Part shown: positions 1-5,613 of the stretch, one piece after another
Position numbering within the stretch: the first letter of the stretch is position 1
How the letters are laid out: each line of letters begins with the position of its first letter
Source: Methanobacterium sp.
GTDB taxonomy: Archaea; Methanobacteriota; Methanobacteria; Methanobacteriales; Methanobacteriaceae
Length of the DNA stretch: 6,812 bases
Direction: 5' to 3'
NCBI GenBank assembly: GCA_003158115.1
Contig: PMGM01000012.1
Span: forward strand, 1-6,812
The notes under the pieces: generated by a model
The model's input: only the letters and a program-made list of their open reading frames with translations
The model's database searches: none
Told to the model about the DNA's origin: nothing
Program-made: the position numbers and the translations under genes

Positions 1-27
1 AAATATTTTATATTAACCAGAATATTT

Positions 28-666
28 TTAACCTTTAAAACAGGGTATACAAGTAATTTCACCCTCAAGTTTTATGGCCTTATGTTCAGAAACCATTTCT
101 CCACATTTTGAGCATTTAACATTTTTAAAGTTGCTGGCCTTTTTAGGAATATCCATTTCAACAGGCTCTGAATGAAACAGTTTATTGTAGGGAATTTCCA
201 ATATCTCTTGGGATACTTCTTCGGTCATCTTTTTTAGGTCTTCCTTTTCAAGATCTGTTGCAATTCCTGAATTGACAGCTCCTCGAAGTTTCTCTAACTG
301 TGGTGCTAATATATCAATATTAAATGAATCGTTTAATGATACTCTTACGCCCTCATTGGTGGTTCTGTTAATAAATGTGTAAACCTGTTTTCCATGGTCT
401 TTAAACAACAGATTTCCCTTACCAAATGTACAGCCAGTAAGAACTTGTACAGCATCAACTGCACAACTGTTATTTTCAACAATAGCTACAATCTCATCAT
501 CTTGAGAACAATGTGATTTAAGTTCGTTTAACCCAGCTTCAGCTGCTTTATATCCAATTGCAGAACCGGGACATATATGTCCATGGAATTTAGTAACATC
601 TGAGAAGGGTTTCATCATCACTGTACAATTATCTTCAACTAATTTCTTATCATCCAACCTAATCAC
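28..666 (-). CDS. FmdE-family protein with C-terminal zinc ribbon
   Basis: A 212-residue member of the FmdE family, named after a gene of the molybdenum formylmethanofuran dehydrogenase operon; the biochemical role of the family is not settled. The hallmark FHGHICPG is at residues 27-34, followed by GYKAAEAGL (38-46) and a second Cys-rich block, CAVDAVQVLTGCTFGKGN, at 68-85. These His and Cys residues are the likely metal ligands. The C-terminus is a separate zinc ribbon: C185-x2-C188 and C206-x2-C209. The protein should be cytoplasmic, since there is no signal peptide or membrane segment. It lies 31 bp downstream of the flavoprotein gene on the same strand and is probably co-transcribed with it. 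The start is uncertain: GTG at 666 lies inside an AGGTGAT ribosome binding site (668-662), so TTG at 657, four bases downstream of that site, may be the true start. A weak inverted repeat (1-7/21-27) follows the stop and may belong to a terminator cut by the window edge. Confidence 0.88.
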   Translation of the reverse strand: MIRLDDKKLVEDNCTVMMKPFSDVTKFHGHICPGSAIGYKAAEAGLNELKSHCSQDDEIVAIVENNSCAVDAVQVLTGCTFGKGNLLFKDHGKQVYTFINRTTNEGVRVSLNDSFNIDILAPQLEKLRGAVNSGIATDLEKEDLKKMTEEVSQEILEIPYNKLFHSEPVEMDIPKKASNFKNVKCSKCGEMVSEHKAIKLEGEITCIPCFKG

Positions 667-668
667 CT
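662..668 (-). promoter_or_regulatory. Ribosome binding site overlapping the annotated GTG of the FmdE-like gene
   Basis: The minus strand reads AGGTGAT, complementary to the usual 3' end of archaeal 16S rRNA. It contains the GTG at 666-664, so that GTG cannot easily be the start. The in-frame TTG at 657-655 sits four bases downstream and would remove three residues. Confidence 0.5.
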
Positions 669-697
669 GCTTATAATTATGAAAATTTTATATTAAT

Positions 698-1981
698 CTA
701 TTCAAACTTTGAGAAGTACCTCATTAACTTATAAACTGCATCGGTGGATGGATGTGCTTCAACAAAATTATCAAAATCATATGTTTTGTAACCATCCCTC
801 ATAAACTTAGACATATAAGCCAGTACCGAACGTGCAGAGGGAGATATAGAAGAAATACCTTTAATTTCCCCATCTTTATCTACAACAACTTTTGTAATTC
901 CTGTTTCACGATCAAGAACGTTCCAAAATGCTCCTGGACCTGCTGAACCTGGTATATGTCCATTTATTCCTTCTTCATCAGATTTTATATAACTTACATC
1001 GTAGTAAAGTGATATTGATGACGGTATAAAACTATAATCCACTTCTGCTGCCACTCCACAAGCATTATGGGCAGCAACAACACCTTCCATCCTTGCAACC
1101 GGTGTTGTTCCTATACCTCCAACAACATCTCCAGCAGCATATATATCTTTATGACTTGTTTCCATCCTTTTATTTACTATTATCTCACCTTTTTTCCCGG
1201 TTTCAACTAGATGCTTCACAATATCTGAATTTGGATTCATACCAACTGCTAACATAACATCTCCATTCATACGTCCAGAATTTGTTAATGCACCATCAGG
1301 ATATATTTCGGAGACAGATGTGTTTTCATGTATTTTAACATTTTTAAGCAGTTTCTCTACAATATAATTTCTTATATCTGTTTCAACCTCTTTTAGGAAG
1401 GTATTTCTGCAAAGTATATGCACTTCTGTGCCATATGCAGAGAATAAACCGGCTAATTCTGTTGCAATTGTCCCACTTCCAACTATAATCATTTTTTCTG
1501 GGACTTTTTTATAATTTAAAATATCTTTATATGTTTTAGCATATTCAACCCCGTCTACTGGTGGAATAAATGCTTGTGAACCTGTGGCTATTATCAACTT
1601 GTCGTAGGGATAGTTTATACCATCAACATTTGCAAATCCATCACCAATTTCAGCATGGCCATTAATGATATTAACTCCTGATTTTTTAGTTTCAGAAGTA
1701 ATCACTCCCCTAATTTTACCTACAGTATTTTTAACTCCATCAACTACTTTTTCAAAGTCTATTTTAGGGTTAACATCGGTAATTCCGATTTGATTAAATT
1801 TTTTGGCATTTATTGCAAATTTTGCAACGTCATTTAGACCGCAAACAACCATACATCCGGTATTGAGACATTTTCCCCCAATTTTATCGTTTTCAATAAG
1901 GATAACTTCTTCACCTATTTGTGCTGCTTCAATTGAAGCTGTTCTTCCTGCGGATCCACCGCCTACAACTACCACTTTCAT
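698..1981 (-). CDS. FAD-dependent pyridine nucleotide-disulfide oxidoreductase (dihydrolipoamide dehydrogenase-like)
   Basis: A 427-residue cytoplasmic flavoprotein of the class I disulfide reductase family. From the N-terminus: FAD-binding GGGSAG (7-12); redox pair C38 and C43 in GGKCLNTGC; ATGS (132-135); a second Rossmann motif GSGTIATELA (168-177) for NAD(P)H; the second FAD motif YAAGDV (281-286); and a dimerisation domain ending with AHPSTDAV (409-416). The catalytic His (H410) is kept, but the HPTxSE motif reads HPSTDA, so the usual Glu is absent, with an Asp one place earlier. Methanogens normally lack lipoamide-dependent 2-oxoacid dehydrogenases, so the substrate is probably another disulfide, polysulfide, metal or quinone-like acceptor. 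The start is Met at 1981 because GGAGG stands eight bases upstream and the FAD motif follows at once; a longer reading from 2059 would translate the promoter. It is the first gene of an operon with the FmdE-like gene, and its partner may be its substrate or electron acceptor (inference). Confidence 0.9.
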   Translation of the reverse strand: MKVVVVGGGSAGRTASIEAAQIGEEVILIENDKIGGKCLNTGCMVVCGLNDVAKFAINAKKFNQIGITDVNPKIDFEKVVDGVKNTVGKIRGVITSETKKSGVNIINGHAEIGDGFANVDGINYPYDKLIIATGSQAFIPPVDGVEYAKTYKDILNYKKVPEKMIIVGSGTIATELAGLFSAYGTEVHILCRNTFLKEVETDIRNYIVEKLLKNVKIHENTSVSEIYPDGALTNSGRMNGDVMLAVGMNPNSDIVKHLVETGKKGEIIVNKRMETSHKDIYAAGDVVGGIGTTPVARMEGVVAAHNACGVAAEVDYSFIPSSISLYYDVSYIKSDEEGINGHIPGSAGPGAFWNVLDRETGITKVVVDKDGEIKGISSISPSARSVLAYMSKFMRDGYKTYDFDNFVEAHPSTDAVYKLMRYFSKFE

Positions 1982-1989
1982 AACATTTT

Positions 1990-1994
1990 CCTCC
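1990..1994 (-). promoter_or_regulatory. Ribosome binding site fixing the flavoprotein start
   Basis: GGAGG on the minus strand lies eight bases before the ATG at 1981-1979. It supports this Met rather than in-frame upstream codons as the start. Confidence 0.8.
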
Positions 1995-2064
1995 AGAACA
2001 TATTGTTTATATGGTTGAAGCACATAATAAAATCTATTAAATAATGGTAAAGGTTTCAAATATT

Positions 2065-2077
2065 ACTATAAACTTTT
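2065..2077 (-). promoter_or_regulatory. Putative archaeal promoter (BRE/TATA) of the flavoprotein-fmdE operon
   Basis: The minus strand reads AAAAGTTTATAGT: an A-rich BRE-like stretch followed by the TATA-like TTTATAGT (2072-2065). A start site about 25 bases downstream, near 2043, would leave a leader of about 60 bases before the ATG at 1981. Inferred from sequence only. Confidence 0.4.
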
Positions 2078-2099
2078 GGGCTGAACGAAATGGTTACAG

Positions 2100-2107
2100 C
2101 TTATAAC
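2100..2107 (+). promoter_or_regulatory. Putative TATA box of hypC
   Basis: CTTATAAC lies about 25 bases before a predicted start site near 2128. This would give a short leader that still contains the GAGGT ribosome binding site at 2131-2135. The match is weak. Confidence 0.3.
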
Positions 2108-2143
2108 GAATTGATTTTAATCAAGTAAACGAGGTAGATTGAT

Positions 2144-2401
2144 ATGTGTATTGCAGCACCAGCACAAATAGTTAGTATCACTGATAAAGTAGCCACAGTT
2201 GATTTTGGCGGAGTTAGACAGCAGGCCAAATTAGATTTAGTAGGAGACTTAGAGGTTGGTAGATATGTTCTTGTTCATTCAGGATATGCTATAGAAGTTT
2301 TAACAGATACTGAAGCTAAAGAATCTTTAGAAGCATGGGATGAGCTTTTAAAAGTTCTTGATGAAGAAGATAAAGAAGCAGAGTTAAAAAGTTCAGTTTA
2401 A
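2144..2401 (+). CDS. hypC: [NiFe]-hydrogenase maturation chaperone HypC
   Basis: An 85-residue HypC/HupF-family protein, the usual length. It begins with the family signature MCIAAPAQ: Cys2, exposed after Met removal, is the residue that carries the Fe(CN)2CO precursor and contacts HypD and the hydrogenase large subunit. GRYVLVHSGYAI (39-50, with His45) is the second conserved motif, on the small beta-barrel domain. The acidic C-terminal tail (about 59-85) is predicted helical and variable in the family. It acts in the cytoplasm during assembly of the nickel-iron centre, needed in hydrogenotrophic methanogens for the F420-reducing, Mvh/Hdr and Ech/Eha-type hydrogenases. GAGGT at 2131-2135, eight bases before the ATG, together with the obligatory MC start makes the start secure. 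No other hyp gene is within the window, so it is probably transcribed alone, divergently from the flavoprotein operon. Confidence 0.95.
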   Translation: MCIAAPAQIVSITDKVATVDFGGVRQQAKLDLVGDLEVGRYVLVHSGYAIEVLTDTEAKESLEAWDELLKVLDEEDKEAELKSSV

Positions 2402-2406
2402 CTAAT

Positions 2407-2457
2407 TATTTTCATTATTTATTTCTCAAATATTCTCTTTTAATTAATTTATTTTAA
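2407..2457 (+). terminator. T-rich region after hypC, likely terminator
   Basis: Just after the hypC stop are several T-rich stretches (for example CTCTTTTAATTAATTTATTTT) without a clear hairpin. Archaeal RNA polymerase often terminates at such U-rich tracts, so this is the likely end of the hypC transcript. Confidence 0.35.
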
Positions 2458-2653
2458 AATGTTCAATCTCAAAATTTGACTATTATTATCATTTTAATGC
2501 ATGTTTATGATGGTGTTAGTGTTATGTTTATGGATTAATTCTGATAATGGAGTGTTCCTTAGGGTTTTTCATTATTCCATTAAATATAATAATTAAAATA
2601 TTTGGATTGATTCTGTTAAAATACTAAAAATTAGTTTTAATCAAATAAATTTC

Positions 2654-2934
2654 TTAAATTAACATGGCCCCATTAGCAGAAAATGTTTTTTCAAATTTGT
2701 TTTGTTCTTCTAAATAGTTTAATAACATTTTAGAATATTTTCCTGGTATTACGAGATTTTGTGGTTCTTTTTGGACTTCATTATTTTTACAACTTCACCT
2801 AAAATTGTCGGATCATCCCCGGATTTTTCATTGATCCGTTGATTTAAATATATACACAAATCTGCACCGCTATTAAAGACTGTTTTATCAAGATTCATTA
2901 AAATCACGTCCAAATTCAGTATCAAATTACCCAT
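2654..2934 (-). pseudogene. Small unknown gene interrupted by a one-base frameshift
   Basis: The first part is an open frame from ATG 2934 to a TAA at 2751-2749 (61 residues). The protein-like reading does not end there: from the five-A run at 2772-2768 the -1 frame continues through IPGKYSKMLLNYLEEQNKFE and ends ANGAMLI at a TAA at 2656-2654. Joining KSKK to EPQNLV gives one protein of about 93 residues, or 81 if it starts at Met13 (2898). The latter has a weak GTGAT ribosome binding site and would drop a hydrophobic start. I do not recognise the family; no cysteine motif or membrane segment is evident. The break fits a one-A deletion (A5 instead of A6), a sequence error, or -1 slippage on AAA-AAG. 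The gene lies alone in an AT-rich region. An ATATATAA-like TATA stretch lies about 25 bases before 2934. Confidence 0.5.
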
Positions 2935-2940
2935 TCTTTG

Positions 2941-2968
2941 GTTAAATTTATTATTTTATATATTTAAC
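2941..2968 (-). promoter_or_regulatory. Inverted repeat and TATA-like region before the small broken gene
   Basis: GTTAAAT (2941-2947) and ATTTAAC (2962-2968) are perfect inverted arms. On the minus strand the stretch between and across them reads AAATATATAAAAT, a plausible TATA element. It could hold both a promoter and an operator. In such AT-rich DNA this is only suggestive. Confidence 0.3.
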
Positions 2969-3000
2969 TCTAATATTGCGGACATATTACTTGATTATTC

Positions 3001-3054
3001 TTGAAAGAACATTTAAATTAAATTTTAAAATATTTTTTTGTTAATTTCTTTCAA
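3001..3054. repeat. Long inverted repeat (potential stem-loop)
   Basis: TTGAAAGAA (3001-3009) is perfectly complementary to TTCTTTCAA (3046-3054), and AAC/GTT (3008-3010/3040-3042) offers an alternative inner pairing. The loop is AT-only. T-rich DNA (CTTTTTGTTTTTT) follows on the plus strand. It could be a terminator or structured RNA, but no gene directly precedes it. Confidence 0.3.
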
Positions 3055-3290
3055 CTTCCTTTTTGTTTTTTATGTGAATTCCTCATAATTTTCAAGTTAA
3101 ACATTTATCCTAAACATAAACACACTTCTTTAGATATCATTAGAATCTACTAATACTATTGATTATATATGTATGTGGTTGTTGGTCAATATTAATCGAT
3201 AATATTTTTTGATTTTCCTGTTTGGATGCATTTTAATAACTTTAACATTATTTAATTGGCAATATAAAGATATTTTTAAATATGAGAATT

Positions 3291-3316
3291 GTGACAAGAT
3301 TATCATCTTATCTCAC
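3291..3316. repeat. Hairpin-forming sequence in the intergenic region
   Basis: GTGA (3291-3294) pairs with TCAC (3313-3316), and AAGAT (3296-3300) pairs with ATCTT (3305-3309) around the loop TATC. It is richer in G and C than its surroundings. Function unknown; it may be a small RNA element or a protein site. Confidence 0.25.
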
Positions 3317-3590
3317 GAATATCTTACTCTATAACATCTTATTATATTATAATTTATATAATTTGAATATAAAATATTTTTGCATTTATTAGTAAATTTA
3401 TAGAATTTCAATAATAATCACAAAAACAATTCTTTAATATAAATACGAATTTGATGTTAAAATAACATTAGTTAATATTTACAGCCAAAATAAAATTTTA
3501 GGGTGTTAAATCAAATATTAAAGATTTTAAAAAAAAAGAATTCTTAGTAAGATTTAAATAATATCATAATATATTTATCTATACATTTAC

Positions 3591-3608
3591 ATATTTGGAT
3601 ATATGGAT
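3591..3608 (+). promoter_or_regulatory. Putative ArsR operator before the QueG-like gene
   Basis: ATATTTGGATATATGGAT matches at 16 of 18 positions the reverse complement of 5573-5590 upstream of arsR. It lies about 20-30 bases downstream of TATA-like DNA (3568-3577), so it would cover the predicted start site, as the arsR copy does. This suggests shared control; inference from sequence similarity only. Confidence 0.4.
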
Positions 3609-3616
3609 AAAGGTTG

Positions 3617-4507
3617 ATGAAAGTGGAAGATAAAGCACATGAACAAAATATTAAACTAAAAAAGGATAATGGATGCGGATGCGGATCAGAATTAAATAAA
3701 GAAACATCACAATATAGAACAGAAAATGAAGTTGGATGTGACTGTGGAGGAACTGACAATCCCGACGAATCCCATATTAAAAACCCTAAAAAGCCCAAAA
3801 TCATAGCTGACCAGGATTTTATCAATGATTTTGAAAACTATGCTCATTCTATAGGTATTAAAGATATAGGGTACGCACAAATCATTCCAGACCTCTTAAT
3901 TAGAGATAAGTTCATCCAATATCCCAATGCAATTGTATTAACCATGGAAATGGATAAACAAATTATTGAAGCAATACAGGGTCCTGAAGCACAGAAACTT
4001 AATGATTCTGCTTATAAGAAGTTAGCCGATATAAGTTACAATCTCTCTGATTATCTTAGAAAACATGATTATGCAACAGAGGTTGCTCATCCATATGGTG
4101 GTGTTGTGAAATTTTCTCAACTCGGTGAGAAAGCAGGTTTAGGATGGATAGGTCAAAGTGGTCTTTTAATATCTCCTGAATTAGGTCCAAGACAAAAAAT
4201 TTCCGCCATATTTGTTAGTATAACAAATTTACCAATAAAAGATGATAAACAACATTCATGGATAACAGATTACTGTGAGAAATGTGGAAAATGTATCAAA
4301 GCCTGTCCAGAAAACGCAATCATAGAAAAAGAAACATGTTGTGGTGAAAAAGAAACAGAATTTGTAAAAGAGCTTTGTATAGGCTGTATTCAAGGTTGCA
4401 CATCATGTATAGAAAAATGTCCGTTCGATGAAAAAGGATACGCACATATTAAAAATAGATTTGATAAGATGAATTCTATATTAAAATCAAAAAAAATAGA
4501 AATTTAG
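3617..4507 (+). CDS. QueG-related Fe-S protein with Cys-rich N-terminal tail
   Basis: A 296-residue protein related to epoxyqueuosine reductase (QueG) and corrinoid-linked reductases. Residues 1-60 form a hydrophilic tail with two metal-binding-like CxC motifs, GCGCG (C20, C22) and GCDCGG (C41, C43), not part of QueG. Residues about 65-210 match the QueG core, including AGLGWIG (173-179) followed by LLISPELG. Then comes a ferredoxin-like domain: C220-x2-C223-x2-C226-x3-CP for one 4Fe-4S cluster, and C254, C261-x2-C264-x3-CP for the second, with extra cysteines at C257 and a C241-C242 pair. The QueG HEAT-like C-terminus is missing and the inter-cluster segment is short, so tRNA modification is unlikely to be its job. 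The substrate is unknown; a corrinoid or metalloid redox role is inferred from the neighbours. The start could also be TTG 3614 or GTG 3623; AAAGG at 3609-3613 fits GTG best by spacing. It is probably in an operon with the DGC gene 69 bp downstream. Confidence 0.8.
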   Translation: MKVEDKAHEQNIKLKKDNGCGCGSELNKETSQYRTENEVGCDCGGTDNPDESHIKNPKKPKIIADQDFINDFENYAHSIGIKDIGYAQIIPDLLIRDKFIQYPNAIVLTMEMDKQIIEAIQGPEAQKLNDSAYKKLADISYNLSDYLRKHDYATEVAHPYGGVVKFSQLGEKAGLGWIGQSGLLISPELGPRQKISAIFVSITNLPIKDDKQHSWITDYCEKCGKCIKACPENAIIEKETCCGEKETEFVKELCIGCIQGCTSCIEKCPFDEKGYAHIKNRFDKMNSILKSKKIEI

Positions 4508-4576
4508 ACGGTACTAATTTAGATTTCATGAACAGTATTTGAATAAAATAAATAATATATAAATAGATGGAAAAAA

Positions 4577-4969
4577 ATGAATAAAAAAAACAAGATAGCA
4601 TTTGCAGCATGTAGCGGAATGAGTCCGTATGGTTTAATTTCACGAATAACATCTGCAGATATAGTTGAAGAAACAGAGAATACCATATCTATATGTATGG
4701 GAGCTACATCAGCTGATAGAACGGGATTTAATAATTTAATCAAGAAATATCCTATTATTACTATTAGTGGTTGTGATGGTGATTGCACCCCTAAAATATT
4801 GGAACAAAAAGGAGTGAAATCAATACTGAATATCAATGTAATGGATGAACTTAATAAAAAGAATTTAAAACCTACAGATGTCTCGAGACTTGATGATAAT
4901 GGAGAACTTTGTGTCAAATATATGAAAAACAAGATTAAAAATGAATTAAAACGAATTGAAAATAAATAA
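4577..4969 (+). CDS. DGC-domain putative zinc-binding protein
   Basis: A 130-residue protein of the DGC-domain family (putative metal-binding proteins, function unproven). The family pattern is visible: an N-terminal beta strand ending in AACSG (C12), a middle cysteine C40 (ISICMGATSADRTG), and the signature SGCDGDC with C66 and C70 followed by PKILEQKGV. In the usual signature an Asp precedes Gly-Cys; here it is Ser64, although Asp67 and Asp69 are close by. The four cysteines could form a zinc or metalloid site. The Lys-rich C-terminal helix (about 110-130) looks like a tail. It is cytoplasmic, with no membrane segment. It follows the QueG-like gene by 69 bp on the same strand and is most simply read from the same transcript; the TATA-like AATATATAAATAG at 4553-4565 lies too close to the ATG for a normal leader. 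Family assignment is fairly sure, the role is not. Confidence 0.82.
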   Translation: MNKKNKIAFAACSGMSPYGLISRITSADIVEETENTISICMGATSADRTGFNNLIKKYPIITISGCDGDCTPKILEQKGVKSILNINVMDELNKKNLKPTDVSRLDDNGELCVKYMKNKIKNELKRIENK

Positions 4970-5042
4970 TATTCGCATGGTATAAAATAGATAAATTAAA
5001 TGATTAAAAATAAAATTTGATCCTTAATTACCATATCTGAAA

Positions 5043-5073
5043 CCATCAAATGGATTGTATAAACATTTTTTTT
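5043..5073 (+). terminator. Putative terminator after the DGC gene
   Basis: A short CCAT-CAA-ATGG hairpin (5043-5053) is followed after 12 bases by a run of eight T (5066-5073). It lies between convergent genes and probably ends the plus-strand transcript. Confidence 0.45.
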
Positions 5074-5105
5074 ATACTTATACTATTCTTTACGGCCCTT
5101 ATCAA

Positions 5106-5501
5106 TCACACCTTGAAAGTCTTCTCAAGCCAAAATTTAATATCCTTCCTATTTCTTCTGAAAGCATCAAATTTGACAGGGTCATCTCCATTAACTGCTG
5201 CAGGATCTTCAAATGATTTTTGGATATAAGTTTTTCCTCCAGAGAAACATGGGCATTTTTGACCTTCTCCATCACATACAGTAACCACATAATCAAATTC
5301 TAAGTCTTCAAATTCTTTAAGATTTTTAGATCGATTTCCGGATATATCAACACTAATCTCTTCTAAGACTTTTATTGCATAAGGATTTACAATAGTAGGA
5401 TTACTTCCAGCATTATAAACTTCATAATACTCACCATATAATGATTTTAATAATCCTTCGGCAATTTGGGATCTGGCTAAGTTGTGGTTACGAATAAACA
5501 A
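5106..5501 (-). CDS. ArsC-like (thioredoxin-type) arsenate reductase homologue lacking the catalytic cysteine
   Basis: A homologue of the low-molecular-weight phosphatase-like arsenate reductases (B. subtilis ArsC type). Matching features are the P-loop region NHNLARSQIAEGLL, AGSNPT, NPYAIKVLEEI, DISGNRSK, FDYVVTVCD, and the acid DP at D99. C76 and C83 have the C-x6-C spacing of Cys82/Cys89. The nucleophile Cys10 equivalent, exactly 72 residues before C76, is Arg4 (codon CGT, one transition from TGT). The phosphatase motif CxxNxxR is therefore broken and reduction of arsenate is not expected. The open frame starts only at a TTG inside the first beta strand. An ATG at 5529 with a GAGGGGG ribosome binding site reads MSTKIKRK and would join VLFIRNHN if the A5 run at 5509-5505 had four A. 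So the gene is either a decaying pseudogene, contains sequence errors, or encodes a non-catalytic metalloid-binding protein. It is transcribed divergently from arsR. Confidence 0.78.
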   Translation of the reverse strand: MFIRNHNLARSQIAEGLLKSLYGEYYEVYNAGSNPTIVNPYAIKVLEEISVDISGNRSKNLKEFEDLEFDYVVTVCDGEGQKCPCFSGGKTYIQKSFEDPAAVNGDDPVKFDAFRRNRKDIKFWLEKTFKV

Positions 5502-5535
5502 AACTTTTTCTCTTAATTTTTGTAGACATTCTCTA

Positions 5536-5543
5536 CCCCCTCT
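5536..5543 (-). promoter_or_regulatory. Ribosome binding site pointing to an upstream arsC start at 5529
   Basis: The minus strand reads AGAGGGGG, six bases before ATG 5529-5527. That ATG is in a different frame from the arsC homologue and its frame stops after 13 codons, so it marks the original start of a frame-shifted gene. Confidence 0.5.
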
Positions 5544-5563
5544 GAAACATTTATACTAACCCA

Positions 5564-5573
5564 ACTATAAATA
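5564..5573. promoter_or_regulatory. Shared TATA region of the divergent arsR and arsC promoters
   Basis: On the plus strand CTATAAAT (5565-5572) would place the arsR start near 5594. On the minus strand the same bases read ATTTATAGTT and would place the arsC start near 5543, just at its ribosome binding site. A second minus-strand candidate is AGTATAAATG (5556-5547). Promoters inferred by distance only. Confidence 0.4.
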
Positions 5574-5576
5574 TCC

Positions 5577-5592
5577 ATATATTTAAATATAT
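5577..5592. promoter_or_regulatory. Putative ArsR operator (16-bp perfect palindrome)
   Basis: ATATATTTAAATATAT is a perfect palindrome lying between the arsR TATA box and its ATG, over the predicted start site. This is the usual place for an ArsR/SmtB dimer to block transcription. The flanking ATCC (5573-5576) is shared with the related site at 3591-3608. Confidence 0.5.
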
Positions 5593-5613
5593 CATTGTAG
5601 TATAGGACTGAAT

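Larger units (their letters stand above)
2935..3613. other. AT-rich intergenic region without a recognisable gene
   Basis: About 680 bases of very AT-rich DNA have no open frame with protein-like composition on either strand. No tRNA or rRNA-like segment is visible. The region holds several inverted repeats, listed separately, and near its right end the promoter and a putative ArsR site for the downstream Fe-S protein gene. An imperfect AATATT palindrome around ATCGAT lies near 3188-3206. Confidence 0.6.

Noticed and set aside
752..946. Plus-strand open frame opposite the flavoprotein C-terminus
   Set aside because: Shadow of a well-supported gene; Cys-rich and without known motifs. The same holds for 1803-2018, 5102-5296 and 6164-6400.
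698..1981. True dihydrolipoamide dehydrogenase of a 2-oxoacid dehydrogenase complex
   Set aside because: The HPTxSE glutamate is missing, no E1/E2 genes are nearby, and such complexes are not expected in a methanogen.
1982..2059. N-terminal extension of 26 codons on the flavoprotein gene
   Set aside because: It would translate promoter-like DNA; GGAGG and the FAD motif directly after the Met at 1981 fix the start there.
2941..3540. CRISPR array or mobile element in the AT-rich region
   Set aside because: No regularly spaced direct repeats, no transposase fragments and no target-site duplications were seen; the repeats are short AT-rich inverted arms.
3544..3825. Minus-strand open frame of 93 codons
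   Set aside because: It is antisense to the start of the Fe-S protein gene, has no family-like motif and no ribosome binding site, and its composition mirrors the gene on the other strand.
3617..4507. Genuine epoxyqueuosine reductase QueG
   Set aside because: It lacks the C-terminal HEAT-like part, has a shortened inter-cluster segment and extra cysteines; the context is arsR rather than queuosine genes.
4519..4932. Minus-strand open frame of 137 codons opposite the DGC gene
   Set aside because: The plus-strand DGC protein has clear family motifs; the hydrophobic antisense frame is a shadow.
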